A stretch of 35,323 bases of DNA. Source: a bacterium CG10_46_32. Lineage in GTDB: Bacteria; Patescibacteriota; Patescibacteriia; UBA2169. The stretch spans positions 1-35,323 of the forward strand of contig MOEI01000034.1 of NCBI GenBank assembly GCA_001889965.1. The letters are read 5' to 3'. Below are positions 7,256 to 15,584 of the stretch, piece by piece (position 1 is the stretch's first letter; every line of letters starts with the position of its first letter). The translations under genes and the position numbers were made by a program. Below the pieces are notes generated by a model. It was not told the origin of the DNA. It was given only the letters and a program-made list of their open reading frames with translations, and did no database searches.

Positions 7256-7347
7256 GTCATCCTGGAGGGAGTGTATTCACGACCGATAGGATCTCCATGA
7301 ATATCGAACTAGATTCTATCGCCATGAATACATGGCTCCAGAATGAC
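7256..7347. repeat. 92-bp imperfect palindrome between the TPM gene and phhB
   Basis: The outer arms GTCATCCTGGAG and CTCCAGAATGAC pair. Pairing continues inward through GTGTATTCACGACCGATAGG against CTATCGCCATGAATACATGG, giving two arms of about 37 nt with few mismatches around a loop of roughly 15 nt. The GTCATyCTGGAG ends resemble widespread REP/MITE-like intergenic repeats. It would form a long RNA hairpin in any transcript passing from the TPM gene to phhB. Confidence 0.85.
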
Positions 7348-7358
7348 AATTATATTAA

Positions 7359-8249
7359 TTACCACCTGCCGGCGGCACCCCCGCCGCCACTCATTCCACC
7401 ACCAAATCCTCCAAACCCGCCGCCACCCTTATCCCACCTGCCAGGCCTGCCGCCCATCAAAAAAATCCACGGCAGCATGGAATGGTGTTTCGCTGTGCCG
7501 TCTTTATGTATAAACATACTGCGGTACTTTGTGGATACCAAATAATCAAGCAACATTCCTGCGACGACGAGGATAGGTAGCCACCACCACGCACCTGCTG
7601 CAAATCCGATGATGACACCGCCCACTGCGCCCACCACACCCCCTGCCCACCAGGATCGGGAACGCGCCAATACAGAAGCAACCCAAATAAACACAAAAAT
7701 AATCAACCAAAAATATTCTCCAATACCTGCGCTCTGCTTGGGTGGGGGTGTTACCACTATGCCGCCCCCATCAAAATCCTGGCCAATTGCTTGGATAATG
7801 CCGCTCACTGCCGCAGCTATGCCGCCATCATAATCCTCTGCTCGAAAATAATCAGGAACCACGGTATCTACAATACGGCTTGCTTCAATATCCGTGAGCT
7901 CGCCTTCCAGGCCGTATCCAGTTTCTATCTTCATCACGCGATCGCTCATTGCCGCAACAAACAACGCGCCATTGTCCTCACCTTTTTTGCCAATGCCCCA
8001 CTCTTCAAACAAACGGACTGCATACGTTTCTATAGTTTCATCACCAACTGAATTAACGAGTACCACTGCAATCTCGTTTCCGGTCTGCGCTTGGTACTGG
8101 CTAAGTGTTGATTCCAAAACCTGTTCCTGTTGCTGCGAAAGCACGCCAGCAAAATCATTCACAAATCCAGCAGGCGAACCAGGTGATACGTAAGCCTGCG
8201 CTGCAATCGGCAGTACGAGTAGTGCAAGTGTGAGGAGAATTTTTTTCAT
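7359..8249 (-). CDS. TPM-domain (YgcG-like) membrane protein
   Basis: A 296-aa envelope protein. It has a signal peptide (MKKILLTLALLVLPIAAQA, cleavage near residue 19), then a TPM domain (~20-165) opening with GFVNDFAGVLSQQQEQVLES and including TGNEIAVVLVNSV, EEWGIGKKGEDNGAL and the segment KIETGYGLEGELTDIEASRI. Two or three hydrophobic helices follow (~178-240), and the C-terminus is Gly-rich (GGGFGGFGGGMSGGGG). This layout is the common TPM protein that neighbours LemA in many bacteria, and lemA is indeed 6 nt upstream. TPM domains have been linked to phosphatase activity and to photosystem repair in plants, but the bacterial role is unsettled. Confidence 0.92.
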   Translation of the reverse strand: MKKILLTLALLVLPIAAQAYVSPGSPAGFVNDFAGVLSQQQEQVLESTLSQYQAQTGNEIAVVLVNSVGDETIETYAVRLFEEWGIGKKGEDNGALFVAAMSDRVMKIETGYGLEGELTDIEASRIVDTVVPDYFRAEDYDGGIAAAVSGIIQAIGQDFDGGGIVVTPPPKQSAGIGEYFWLIIFVFIWVASVLARSRSWWAGGVVGAVGGVIIGFAAGAWWWLPILVVAGMLLDYLVSTKYRSMFIHKDGTAKHHSMLPWIFLMGGRPGRWDKGGGGFGGFGGGMSGGGGAAGRW

Positions 8250-8255
8250 TGGGTC

Positions 8256-8822
8256 TTAGCTCGCAAAATCAACCTCCGGCGCCTGATCTGCTCCTGCTGA
8301 TGCTTCAAATAATTCATGTGGCGCAAATCCAAACACATGTGCAATGATGTTGCGTGGAACTTTACGAATCATTACATTGTAATCTCGAACTTTCTCGTTG
8401 TAGCGCATACGCTCAACGCTAATGCGGTTCTCGGTTCCCTCAAGCTCGGCGATCAATGCCTGGAACGACTCCTGGGATTTGAGTGTCGGATAATTTTCAA
8501 CAATAACCAACAAGCGCGAAATGGCAGATTCTGCCTGGCTCGCAGCAGCAGCCTTCTCGTCGGTTGATTGGGCGCCTGCATAGTTGGCACGCGCATTCGC
8601 CAAATCGCCGAACACTTTCTCGTCCTGAGCAGCTGAACCCTTTACCGTATTCACGATGTTCGGGATAAGGTCCAAACGACGCTGGTACGTGGATTCCACG
8701 TTTGCCCACTGCGCAGTAACTGCCTCGTCGCGGATTACCAAACCATTATACCCGCTCCACAGCCAAAGCACTGCGAGCAAAACAACTCCGATAATTATCC
8801 AAGATGTCTTTATATTTTTCAT
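8256..8822 (-). CDS. lemA: LemA family protein
   Basis: A single-pass membrane protein of 188 aa from the ATG at 8822. The N-terminal helix (WIIIGVVLLAVLWLW) is followed by a long helical domain with the family motifs: NVESTYQRRLDLIPNIVNTV, EKVFGDLANARANYAG, LVIVENYPTLKSQESF, LEGTENRISVERMRYNE and the tail VRDYNVMIRKVPRNIIAHVF. The role of LemA is poorly known; co-occurrence with TPM proteins suggests a joint envelope function. It is the first gene of the lemA-TPM unit. Its -35 box overlaps that of the divergent tRNA promoter. An upstream in-frame start (8879) is unlikely, because it would lie 5' of the predicted promoter. Confidence 0.94.
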   Translation of the reverse strand: MKNIKTSWIIIGVVLLAVLWLWSGYNGLVIRDEAVTAQWANVESTYQRRLDLIPNIVNTVKGSAAQDEKVFGDLANARANYAGAQSTDEKAAAASQAESAISRLLVIVENYPTLKSQESFQALIAELEGTENRISVERMRYNEKVRDYNVMIRKVPRNIIAHVFGFAPHELFEASAGADQAPEVDFAS

Positions 8823-8843
8823 ATTGTTACGTAAATAATAAAC

Positions 8844-8871
8844 AGTATACAGTATAGCAAATAGTTGCCAA
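8844..8871 (-). promoter_or_regulatory. Sigma-70 promoter of lemA
   Basis: Minus strand: TTGGCA (8866-8871), 16-bp spacer, TATACT (8844-8849). The transcript would start ~20 nt before the ATG at 8822. Its -35 box is superimposed on the -35 of the plus-strand promoter. Confidence 0.7.
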
Positions 8872-8893
8872 ATTAACAAAAATCCGCTATAGT
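8865..8893 (+). promoter_or_regulatory. Sigma-70 promoter of the tRNA-Glu transcription unit
   Basis: TTGCCA (8865-8870), 17-bp spacer, TATAGT (8888-8893). The predicted start near 8900 gives a ~140-nt leader before tRNA-Glu. Confidence 0.75.
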
Positions 8894-8899
8894 ATGGTC

Positions 8900-9039
8900 T
8901 GTATTTGTGTATTTACAAATTTTCCGTTGGGCCGAGGTACTCCGAGGTTAACGAAAAATTTGAAAGGAAGATGCGTGTGAAAGCTGGAGCATTCGGACAA
9001 AGTCCGGGTGCGTAAGCTGGAACACGCGGCTGACGCCGC
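8900..9039 (+). other. Structured transcribed leader upstream of tRNA-Glu
   Basis: No convincing ORF here. Three hairpins can be read: a 12-bp near-perfect stem AAATTTTCCGTT / AACGAAAAATTT (~8917-8961) enclosing a CCGAGG repeat; CGGAC-AAA-GTCCG (~8994-9006); and CGCGGC-TGAC-GCCGCG directly against the tRNA 5' end (~9025-9040). Two near-copies of AAGCTGGA flank the middle hairpin. I could not match it to a known RNA family. It could be a processed 5' leader or an unrecognised small RNA. Confidence 0.45.
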
Positions 9040-9114
9040 GCCGCTATCGTCTAATGGTTAGGACGCCAGGTTCTCATCCTGGTAATCGGGGTTCGATTCC
9101 CCGTAGCGGTACCA
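9040..9114 (+). tRNA. tRNA-Glu, anticodon CTC
   Basis: A 75-nt cloverleaf. Acceptor stem GCCGCTA/TAGCGGT, D-arm GTCT...GGAC, anticodon arm CCAGG-TTCTCAT-CCTGG with anticodon CTC, T-arm CGGGG-TTCGATT-CCCCG, discriminator A and an encoded CCA. It is the only tRNA in the window. It lies behind a consensus-like promoter and a structured leader, and 62 nt ahead of a protein gene on the same strand. Confidence 0.97.
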
Positions 9115-9176
9115 CAATCAAACTTTCAAAAATTTTTGCTATTGGCGCGCACCCGCGGACACCACAACCTATACAA

Positions 9177-10748
9177 ATGCCCACTATTATTGAGCCAATT
9201 CAGCAGCTTATTACGGCAGCAACCGAGGAAAAGCGATTCCAACGCCTTGACCCGAACGAGCCAAAAATATCTATACCCACGCGCGCGGCAGTTGCGAGCT
9301 TTATTTATGAGCGCATGCGGGCAGCCGTGGATTATAAGGAAGAGCATCTCATTCGCCGAAACGCAATTGAACGCATGCTTCGCAGAATGCTCTCCCAAGG
9401 AAAAAGAGAAAACATCGCCGAGAATCTGGTGCACGAGCTTATCCATGCGAGGTATCTTCCCAATAACACTATCCCCCAACGAAAAATTGCGCAGCTCGAA
9501 TCTATTTTTGAAAAATATTTTACGCTGTTAGGATTTTCGCAGATCAAAGATGTTGTAAAGAAAAACACCATGCCCGGCTTTATGCTTGGCGTTATGGCCA
9601 CGGAAGTGGATGAATTTTTGGTTCCTCCGTTTGTGATGCATGCTTCAATCAACGCAATGTATGAGGTAATGAACCACCGGATTCATATCGAAGATGCGAT
9701 TGAGCCAGAAGAGCGCGCAAAGCAAATCTACATTGCAGCGAGCCGAAGCCTATACAAAAATGACAACGACACCTTGGCATTCCATTTAATGCTGCTCTAC
9801 TACCCCCACTGGAGAGATGCGGATTCGAAGATGATTCGAGAAGTAGGAACAAACCTCGAGGATGTGCGCACAAAAATTTTAAAAGATCTCAATCACCCGC
9901 TTAAAGAAAAAGTAACCCCCTTGCTCCGTAAAAATGTAGCCTACTTTGTAATTCTGCGGGATATTATTGTGAGCGACCCCGAAGGATCCTGGCACGATAT
10001 TAGGGAAGGCTCCGCATTTCCGGAACGCATCAGCGCGAGGTGCGAACAGAACTATAAAGCATCCCGCGCATCCCTGCACCGATCCATCACCCGATCCATC
10101 ATTTATTTAGTTGTCACAAAATTCTTAATTTTTTTGGTATTGGAAATTCCGGTTGATTATTTTATACGAAAACAGTTTGACCTTATCCCGATTGCCATCA
10201 ACCTCTTGTTTCCACCAAGCTTACTTGCTATTGTCGCGCTTTCCACAAAACTTCCGGACGAACAAAACACTCAGCTTATTATAGAAAGAATCAATACTAT
10301 TATGCACGGAAAAGGCGATCTTATCCAAATCGCAAAAAGCCGAAGCAGAAGCGTAGTCTTAAATCTTATCTTTGTCCTGCTCTATGGCGTTTTATTTGCG
10401 CTCTCGTTCGGCTTGCTTATATTTGGCCTGCAGTTTTTAAAATTCACCGTGGTAAGTGTTTTTATTTTCTTGTTCTTCCTTTCGCTGGTTTCTTTGTTCG
10501 CCTACCGCATCAGGCTTACCAGCCAGGAACTTATTGTAACCCCTCCAAAAAAAGGCCTGCTACGCGGGCTGTGGAGCTTTTTTACGCTTCCTGTTCTGCA
10601 GGCAGGCAAGTGGATGTCCACGCGGTTCGCACACATCAACGTATTTATCTTTGCACTTGATTTTATCATCGAAGCGCCGTTTAAGGCGTTCATCAAAGTA
10701 ATTGAGGATTGGATGGACTACGTGCATGAGAAAAAGGAGGAAATATAA
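9177..10748 (+). CDS. Conserved-looking hypothetical multi-helix membrane protein
   Basis: This 523-aa protein starts at the ATG at 9177; the frame is open further upstream, but that part lies in the tRNA. Residues 1-300 are soluble, charged and mainly helical (for example RAAVASFIYERMRAAVDYKE). The C-terminal part has about four hydrophobic helices (~308-330, 340-362, 397-415 and 420-440), then a weaker one near 490 and a charged tail, DYVHEKKEEI. I recognise no enzyme motif. A long helical cytosolic domain before a membrane bundle suggests a scaffold or membrane-bound regulator, but that is speculation. It follows tRNA-Glu on the same strand and precedes dus by 2 nt, so all three may share one transcript. 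Confidence 0.8.
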   Translation: MPTIIEPIQQLITAATEEKRFQRLDPNEPKISIPTRAAVASFIYERMRAAVDYKEEHLIRRNAIERMLRRMLSQGKRENIAENLVHELIHARYLPNNTIPQRKIAQLESIFEKYFTLLGFSQIKDVVKKNTMPGFMLGVMATEVDEFLVPPFVMHASINAMYEVMNHRIHIEDAIEPEERAKQIYIAASRSLYKNDNDTLAFHLMLLYYPHWRDADSKMIREVGTNLEDVRTKILKDLNHPLKEKVTPLLRKNVAYFVILRDIIVSDPEGSWHDIREGSAFPERISARCEQNYKASRASLHRSITRSIIYLVVTKFLIFLVLEIPVDYFIRKQFDLIPIAINLLFPPSLLAIVALSTKLPDEQNTQLIIERINTIMHGKGDLIQIAKSRSRSVVLNLIFVLLYGVLFALSFGLLIFGLQFLKFTVVSVFIFLFFLSLVSLFAYRIRLTSQELIVTPPKKGLLRGLWSFFTLPVLQAGKWMSTRFAHINVFIFALDFIIEAPFKAFIKVIEDWMDYVHEKKEEI

Positions 10749-10750
10749 TA

Positions 10751-11695
10751 ATGGAGGGATTCTGGAAAAATCTGCCTAAGCCGTTTTTTGTATTAGCGCC
10801 AATGGCAGATGTCACGGACGCGGCATTCAGATTTTTGATTGCGAAATACGGCAAGCCGAGCGCCATGTGGACGGAATTTGTTTCGGCAGATGGTTTGCTT
10901 TCGGCTGGGCACGATGCCTTAGTGAAAGATTTGCAATATGATAAAACAGAGCGGCCAATTGTGGCGCAACTTTTTACATCCAAGCCCGAACACATGGAGC
11001 ATGCGGCAACAATGATGCAAGAGATGGGCTTTGATGGGTTTGACATAAACATGGGCTGCCCAGATAAAGCAATCGAAAAACAAGGCTGTGGATCTGCGCT
11101 CATAAAAACACCCGAACTCGCACAAGAGCTTATCGCAGCAGCCAAGCGAGGCGCGCCAAAACTGCCCGTGTCAGTTAAGACAAGAATCGGGTACCTAAAA
11201 AATGAGCTTGATACTTGGCTCCCTGCTTTGCTTGAAGCAAAACCCGCTGCAGTAACACTCCACTTGCGCACACGCAAGGAAATGTCCAAAGTGCCAGCAC
11301 ACTGGGAACTGGCGGCTGACGCGGTTCGAATTCGTGATGAGATGAAATCAAACGCTTTGATAGTGGGCAATGGGGATGTGTTGACGTTAGAGGATGCGCA
11401 ACGAAAAATTGACGAGACTGGCGTGGACGGAGTGATGATCGGCAAAGGCATCTTTGGAAATCCATGGTTCTTCTCCGATAAAAAACCCACGGTTGATGAA
11501 AAACTCCGCGTATTAGTTGAGCACTGTAAATTGTTCGAAAAACTGGTGAGCCACAAGCGGTTCCAAATTATGAAAAAGCACTTCAAAGCCTACGTCCAGG
11601 GCTGGGACGGCGCCAAAGAATTGAGGATGAAATTGATGGAATGCGAAAATGCGGACGAAGTAGAAACAATCGTCGTCCGCTATCTTGAACAGTAA
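10751..11695 (+). CDS. dus: tRNA-dihydrouridine synthase
   Basis: FMN-dependent reduction of uridines in the tRNA D-loop. The 314-aa protein shows the Dus TIM barrel: LAPMADVTDAAFR at the FMN site (15-27), DINMGCPDKAIEKQGCGSAL (98-117) with the catalytic Cys at 103, PVSVKTRIGY, LHLRTRKEMSK and a GNGDVLTLEDAQ stretch, then GVMIGKGIFGNPWFF. The small C-terminal helical domain follows. The family's usual G-A-G-A-A/S is here GCGSA, with Cys for the first Ala. The start is supported by GAGGA 8 nt before the ATG. It ends 11 nt from the convergent SPFH gene, with no clear terminator between. Its neighbour tRNA-Glu is a possible substrate. Confidence 0.95.
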   Translation: MEGFWKNLPKPFFVLAPMADVTDAAFRFLIAKYGKPSAMWTEFVSADGLLSAGHDALVKDLQYDKTERPIVAQLFTSKPEHMEHAATMMQEMGFDGFDINMGCPDKAIEKQGCGSALIKTPELAQELIAAAKRGAPKLPVSVKTRIGYLKNELDTWLPALLEAKPAAVTLHLRTRKEMSKVPAHWELAADAVRIRDEMKSNALIVGNGDVLTLEDAQRKIDETGVDGVMIGKGIFGNPWFFSDKKPTVDEKLRVLVEHCKLFEKLVSHKRFQIMKKHFKAYVQGWDGAKELRMKLMECENADEVETIVVRYLEQ

Positions 11696-11706
11696 TATCT
11701 TGCCAT

Positions 11707-12471
11707 CTACATCCCCTTCTTGATATGATCCTCGCCGATTTTGCCGAACGCCCTCAAAATCTCAAGCGGCACGGCAAACACCACGGTGTTTGATTGATCC
11801 GAACTCATATCATTGATGGACTGCAACGTGCGCAAGTGCAATGCACCTGGCGAATCCGAGAGCATGCGCGCCGCTTTGGCTATATTCTCCGCGGCAGCCA
11901 CTTCACCCTCTGCCTTAATAATCACAGCACGCCGCTCACGCTCGGCTTCGGCCTGTTTTGCAATGGTTCGCTCCATATCCGCAGGTAGACTCACGTCTTT
12001 GAGCTCAACGTTATCTACTTTTATGCCCCAGCTGTCCGTGGCAATATCAACGATTTCCCGAATGCGGTTGGATATCTTTTCGCGTTCAGCTAACAGTTCA
12101 TCTAAACTGATTTCACCCACAATGTTCCGCATGGTAGTCTGCGCGAGCTGGCTCACGGCATATCTAAAATCCTCTACCTCAATAACAGCACGGTCCGCGT
12201 TCATCACATGGTAGTAAATCACCGCATTTACGGTCACTGAAATATTGTCGCGAGTGATTGCTTTCTGATCCGGCACATCAACCGCTTTCACGCGCATGTC
12301 CACTTTGGTCATGGACTGGAATACCGGAACAATAAGGCGCCAGCCCGGTTCAACCACGCTCGAAAAACGGCCAAGTGTGAATTTTACGCCGCGTTGAAAC
12401 TGGTTCACCTGCCGCAAAAAAGACAGTAGCAGAATGCCGATGAAGACGAGAAATGTTATGGTTGGCCACAT
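11707..12471 (-). CDS. SPFH/Band 7 (stomatin/slipin-like) protein
   Basis: A 254-aa membrane-anchored SPFH protein. It has an N-terminal helix (TITFLVFIGILLLSFL, residues ~3-19), then the SPFH domain (~25-185) with RGVKFTLGRFSSVVEPGW, VDMRVKAVDVPDQKAITRDN, VNAVIYYHVMNADRAVIEVE and TTMRNIVGEISLDELLAERE. A charged coiled-coil follows (AEAERERRAVIIKAEGEVAAAE). This is the standard slipin/stomatin form, which oligomerises on the membrane and is thought to organise membrane microdomains. No NfeD partner gene is adjacent, which is a common but not required companion. An extended -10 promoter lies just upstream. Confidence 0.94.
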   Translation of the reverse strand: MWPTITFLVFIGILLLSFLRQVNQFQRGVKFTLGRFSSVVEPGWRLIVPVFQSMTKVDMRVKAVDVPDQKAITRDNISVTVNAVIYYHVMNADRAVIEVEDFRYAVSQLAQTTMRNIVGEISLDELLAEREKISNRIREIVDIATDSWGIKVDNVELKDVSLPADMERTIAKQAEAERERRAVIIKAEGEVAAAENIAKAARMLSDSPGALHLRTLQSINDMSSDQSNTVVFAVPLEILRAFGKIGEDHIKKGM

Positions 12472-12487
12472 ATGGTTATGTTAGATG

Positions 12488-12496
12488 ATTATACCA
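12488..12496 (-). promoter_or_regulatory. Extended -10 promoter of the SPFH gene
   Basis: Minus strand: TGGTATAAT, an extended -10 element (TGn plus TATAAT). No good -35 is visible at 16-18 bp. The start would lie ~10 nt before the ATG at 12471. Confidence 0.55.
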
Positions 12497-12540
12497 TCAC
12501 CCTAGCACTCCTGAGATGGATTGCAAGTACTTTGTTGACA

Positions 12541-13839
12541 TTAAGCCTTACGTAGCCACTCCGCAGACTGACGCACAAGCAACTCTTTTGCGCGAAGCGG
12601 CTCTGCCATGATTTCTTTTACGATTTTTTCCATGTGCATGCCACGCGATCCTTTAACCAGTACGACGTCCCCTTTTTCCATACGGTTCTGGACAAACAAT
12701 CCGGCCTCTTGAACATTTCCAAATTCAAACACGCGCTCCTCTTCTTTTCCTGCTGCCCGCGCGCCGCGTGCAATATCCCGCGAGCGTTCGCCCACCGTAA
12801 TCAGCACCACGTCTAGGGGGAGCTTCGCCACTATGCGGCCAATTTTTTTATGCTCTTCTTCACTCAAAGCTCCTAACTCCAACATATCCCCAAGCACCGC
12901 GAAGGTAGTTCCTTTGGAAGAAAGCTTTGTAACTGTCTCAAGCGCAGCTGCCATAGATGCTGGAGATGCATTGTAGGTGTCATCAATAATTGTGGTGTGC
13001 TTAATGCCGAGAAGTACACGCATACGGCCGGGTTCGGGCTTAAAATTACGCAAGCCCTCTGCAACATCAACCATATGCAAACCTAACGCCTGGCTCACAG
13101 CGGCCGCAACCAACGCCGGGTACACCCAATGCTCACCAAGCGAATCATTAATAAGTACCGGCGTTACCGTTCCTTTTGTTTGTATCTTAAAAGACATGCC
13201 CTGGATTCCAGTTTCTGAACTTTCTGAACGGCTTATGGAAATCTCAGACGCATACACATCAACTCCTTCACTCTGCTTGGCGCTATAGCTAATGCGTTGG
13301 CTATGTGAGAATTCTGCAATTTTTACAACTTCTGGATCATCTTGGTTCACCATAATGGTGCCTTCGCGACCAATAGCGCGGAACATGGATCCTTTTTCGC
13401 GCGCAACGCCTGCAAGGTCGCCCAACTGTTCGGTGTGGACTAAGGATATGGCCGTAATAACACCTATGGTGGGAGTAACAATGCGCAAAAGCTCGGCAAT
13501 ATCCCCTGGCTTGTCCGTGCCCATTTCAAGCACTAAAACCTCTGGGTATGTTTGTGTTTTTACTAATAGACCAAATGCGCGCAAAAATACGGCAAACCAT
13601 TTAATAGGCGACCTGCCAGGAGCCCAATCAATAGCAAGAATCGTAAGTGGCAATCCGATTTCCGTATTATAGTTGCCACGGCTCCGGCGAGCTCTCTGTT
13701 TGGTTGCAATTACCGCATACACTGCTTCCTTGGTTGCGGTTTTTCCAACACTGCCGGTAATAGCAATAACAATTGGGCGGTATTTTTTTACCACGGCGCG
13801 CGTAAGCGTATGGAGGAATGATAGTAACAAAGTTTTCAT
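12541..13839 (-). CDS. murF: UDP-N-acetylmuramoyl-tripeptide--D-alanyl-D-alanine ligase MurF
   Basis: Adds D-Ala-D-Ala to the UDP-MurNAc-tripeptide in cytoplasmic peptidoglycan precursor synthesis. The 432-aa protein has the Mur ligase P-loop ITGSVGKTATKE (28-39), the NYNTEIGLPLTIL segment typical of MurF, LEMGTDKPGDIAELL, and the C-terminal-domain motif DDTYNASPASMAAALE. Its ATG overlaps the TGA stop of the penicillin-binding protein gene (ATGA), so the two are translationally coupled. It is the last gene of the visible mraZ cluster; mraY, murD, ftsW and ftsZ are not in the window. Confidence 0.96.
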   Translation of the reverse strand: MKTLLLSFLHTLTRAVVKKYRPIVIAITGSVGKTATKEAVYAVIATKQRARRSRGNYNTEIGLPLTILAIDWAPGRSPIKWFAVFLRAFGLLVKTQTYPEVLVLEMGTDKPGDIAELLRIVTPTIGVITAISLVHTEQLGDLAGVAREKGSMFRAIGREGTIMVNQDDPEVVKIAEFSHSQRISYSAKQSEGVDVYASEISISRSESSETGIQGMSFKIQTKGTVTPVLINDSLGEHWVYPALVAAAVSQALGLHMVDVAEGLRNFKPEPGRMRVLLGIKHTTIIDDTYNASPASMAAALETVTKLSSKGTTFAVLGDMLELGALSEEEHKKIGRIVAKLPLDVVLITVGERSRDIARGARAAGKEEERVFEFGNVQEAGLFVQNRMEKGDVVLVKGSRGMHMEKIVKEIMAEPLRAKELLVRQSAEWLRKA

Positions 13840-15584
13840 AATTCTGGCGCATTATCCGGGGGTACTTCATAATACTGCATAATAAACTTGGCAATATCCC
13901 CGAACACCGGCGCTGCGGTTGCAGAAGCAAATCTGCCGTTCTGCGGCTCGTCTAATTTGATAAGCATGGCAAATCGCGGAGCATCAACTGGACCAAATCC
14001 AGCAAAGGAATGGATAGTTTGGCTTCCATATACGCCACCTTGAGCGAGCTGGGCAGTTCCGGTTTTTCCGGCAATATAGTATCCAAGTACGCCACCAAGG
14101 TTATCATACCCCTCGTTGACCACAGAAACAAGCATGCCTCCGATAATAGTGGCTGTGCGAGCGCTCACTACTTGATTCACCTCCGTAGGACGAGTAGTTG
14201 AAACAACAGAATCTCCATGCCTTTTTTCCTTAATAATATACGGCTTCATTAATACGCCATTGTTTGCCAAGGCCGCATATGCCATAACAACTTGAATCGG
14301 CGTTACCGTAATTCCTTGCCCAAAGGATGCTGTTGCCGGCCAAATATCTCCACGCTTTTCAAGTGAGGATGTGTTGCCAAAAAGTTCCTTGCCAAGCTCA
14401 ATGCCTGTTGGAGCGCCAAACCCGAATGCTTCTGTATATTCACGGAATTTTTGATTTCCAAGTTTCTGCTGGGCAAACACTGCGCCCGTGTTAAGGGATT
14501 GTTCAAGCACGGCAATCATATTCACCTCGCCTCGGCCTTGATTGTCAAAATTATTAAGACGATACCCTCCCACCATCACAAAACCATCATCCATATACAT
14601 GGTCTGCGGAGTAATAAGATCTTCATTAAGCGCGGCCGCAATAGTAAACGGCTTAAAAATTGAGCCGAGCTCATAGGCCGCCGAAACCGCAGGATTTACG
14701 TATACGCCAATGTCTTTCACTTCATTATAGGTATTCGGATCAAAACTTGGGCTTGAACACATCACCAGCACTGCACCGGTTTTTGGGTCAACCACAATAA
14801 CCGTGCCTGATTTTGCAGCAACCTCAGCGACGCGCTGACTCAATTTTTTACACGCATACGTCTGCAATGTTCGATCAATGGTCAATACTAAATCAATGCC
14901 GCTTTTTGGCTCTTTGCGGCCGAGCTCTTTACCCTGCAACAGCCTTCCCGAAACATCGGTAGCGCCTTCAATGATGCCATCTTCTCCAGCAAGTTCTGTT
15001 TCAAAAAACTCTTCAAGCCCATACTGGCCGAACAAACTCTCCCCCTTTACGCCCACAAACCCCGTTAATTGCGCCACTAAATCTCCTTCTGGATAATAGC
15101 GCCAATTTTCACTCTCCCATCCAAGCCCAGGCATGCCTAGCTGTACAAACGGTGCAAGCTGCTCCTTGGTTAATTTATGCAAAAGCGGCTCATAAATATC
15201 ATTCTCCTTGCTTAAACGATACCGCAAGGTCTCTTCGCTTATGCCATAGGGCTCAATTAAATCCCACAGTGCGTTAAACGCAGTTTCTGTGTTTTTGATA
15301 TTTTGCGGAATAAGATACGTTTGATTAAATTCACGGTTCGTGGCAACAGGGTACAGCGTGCTTGAAGAATATTCGCTAATAAAAATTTTTCCGCGTTCAG
15401 CAGGAATATTTCGTACTGTTTCTTGCTGCCTGATTGCCTGCGCCTGAAGTTCGCTCGCCTTAAAAATTTGTAAATCAATCACCCGGTAGGTAAGCAACAT
15501 GCCAAATATAAAAACAACCCCAATCACCAGATAGAGGCGTTTTTCGGGTACTGCTGAAATTCGATTATGGCGAACTCGGGTCAT
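13836..15584 (-). CDS. ftsI: Class B penicillin-binding protein (FtsI/PBP2-like transpeptidase)
   Basis: Septal or elongation transpeptidase that cross-links peptidoglycan outside the membrane. It has a short cytoplasmic start, one helix (LYLVIGVVFIFGMLLTYRVI), a pedestal domain with RGKIF, and a transpeptidase domain with all three catalytic motifs: SIFK (in YELGSIFKPFTIAAAL), SLN (in LEQSLNTGAV) and KTG (in IAGKTGTAQ). It is 582 aa from the ATG at 15584; a TTG at 15608 in the same frame is possible and would add 8 residues. It overlaps the end of the ftsL-like gene. The gene order rsmH-ftsL-PBP-murF supports FtsI. Confidence 0.95.
   Translation of the reverse strand: MTRVRHNRISAVPEKRLYLVIGVVFIFGMLLTYRVIDLQIFKASELQAQAIRQQETVRNIPAERGKIFISEYSSSTLYPVATNREFNQTYLIPQNIKNTETAFNALWDLIEPYGISEETLRYRLSKENDIYEPLLHKLTKEQLAPFVQLGMPGLGWESENWRYYPEGDLVAQLTGFVGVKGESLFGQYGLEEFFETELAGEDGIIEGATDVSGRLLQGKELGRKEPKSGIDLVLTIDRTLQTYACKKLSQRVAEVAAKSGTVIVVDPKTGAVLVMCSSPSFDPNTYNEVKDIGVYVNPAVSAAYELGSIFKPFTIAAALNEDLITPQTMYMDDGFVMVGGYRLNNFDNQGRGEVNMIAVLEQSLNTGAVFAQQKLGNQKFREYTEAFGFGAPTGIELGKELFGNTSSLEKRGDIWPATASFGQGITVTPIQVVMAYAALANNGVLMKPYIIKEKRHGDSVVSTTRPTEVNQVVSARTATIIGGMLVSVVNEGYDNLGGVLGYYIAGKTGTAQLAQGGVYGSQTIHSFAGFGPVDAPRFAMLIKLDEPQNGRFASATAAPVFGDIAKFIMQYYEVPPDNAPEL

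Noticed and set aside
9054-9176. Extension of the 523-aa gene into the tRNA
   Set aside because: The open frame runs through the tRNA-Glu sequence, which is a clear RNA gene. The ATG at 9177 is a better start.
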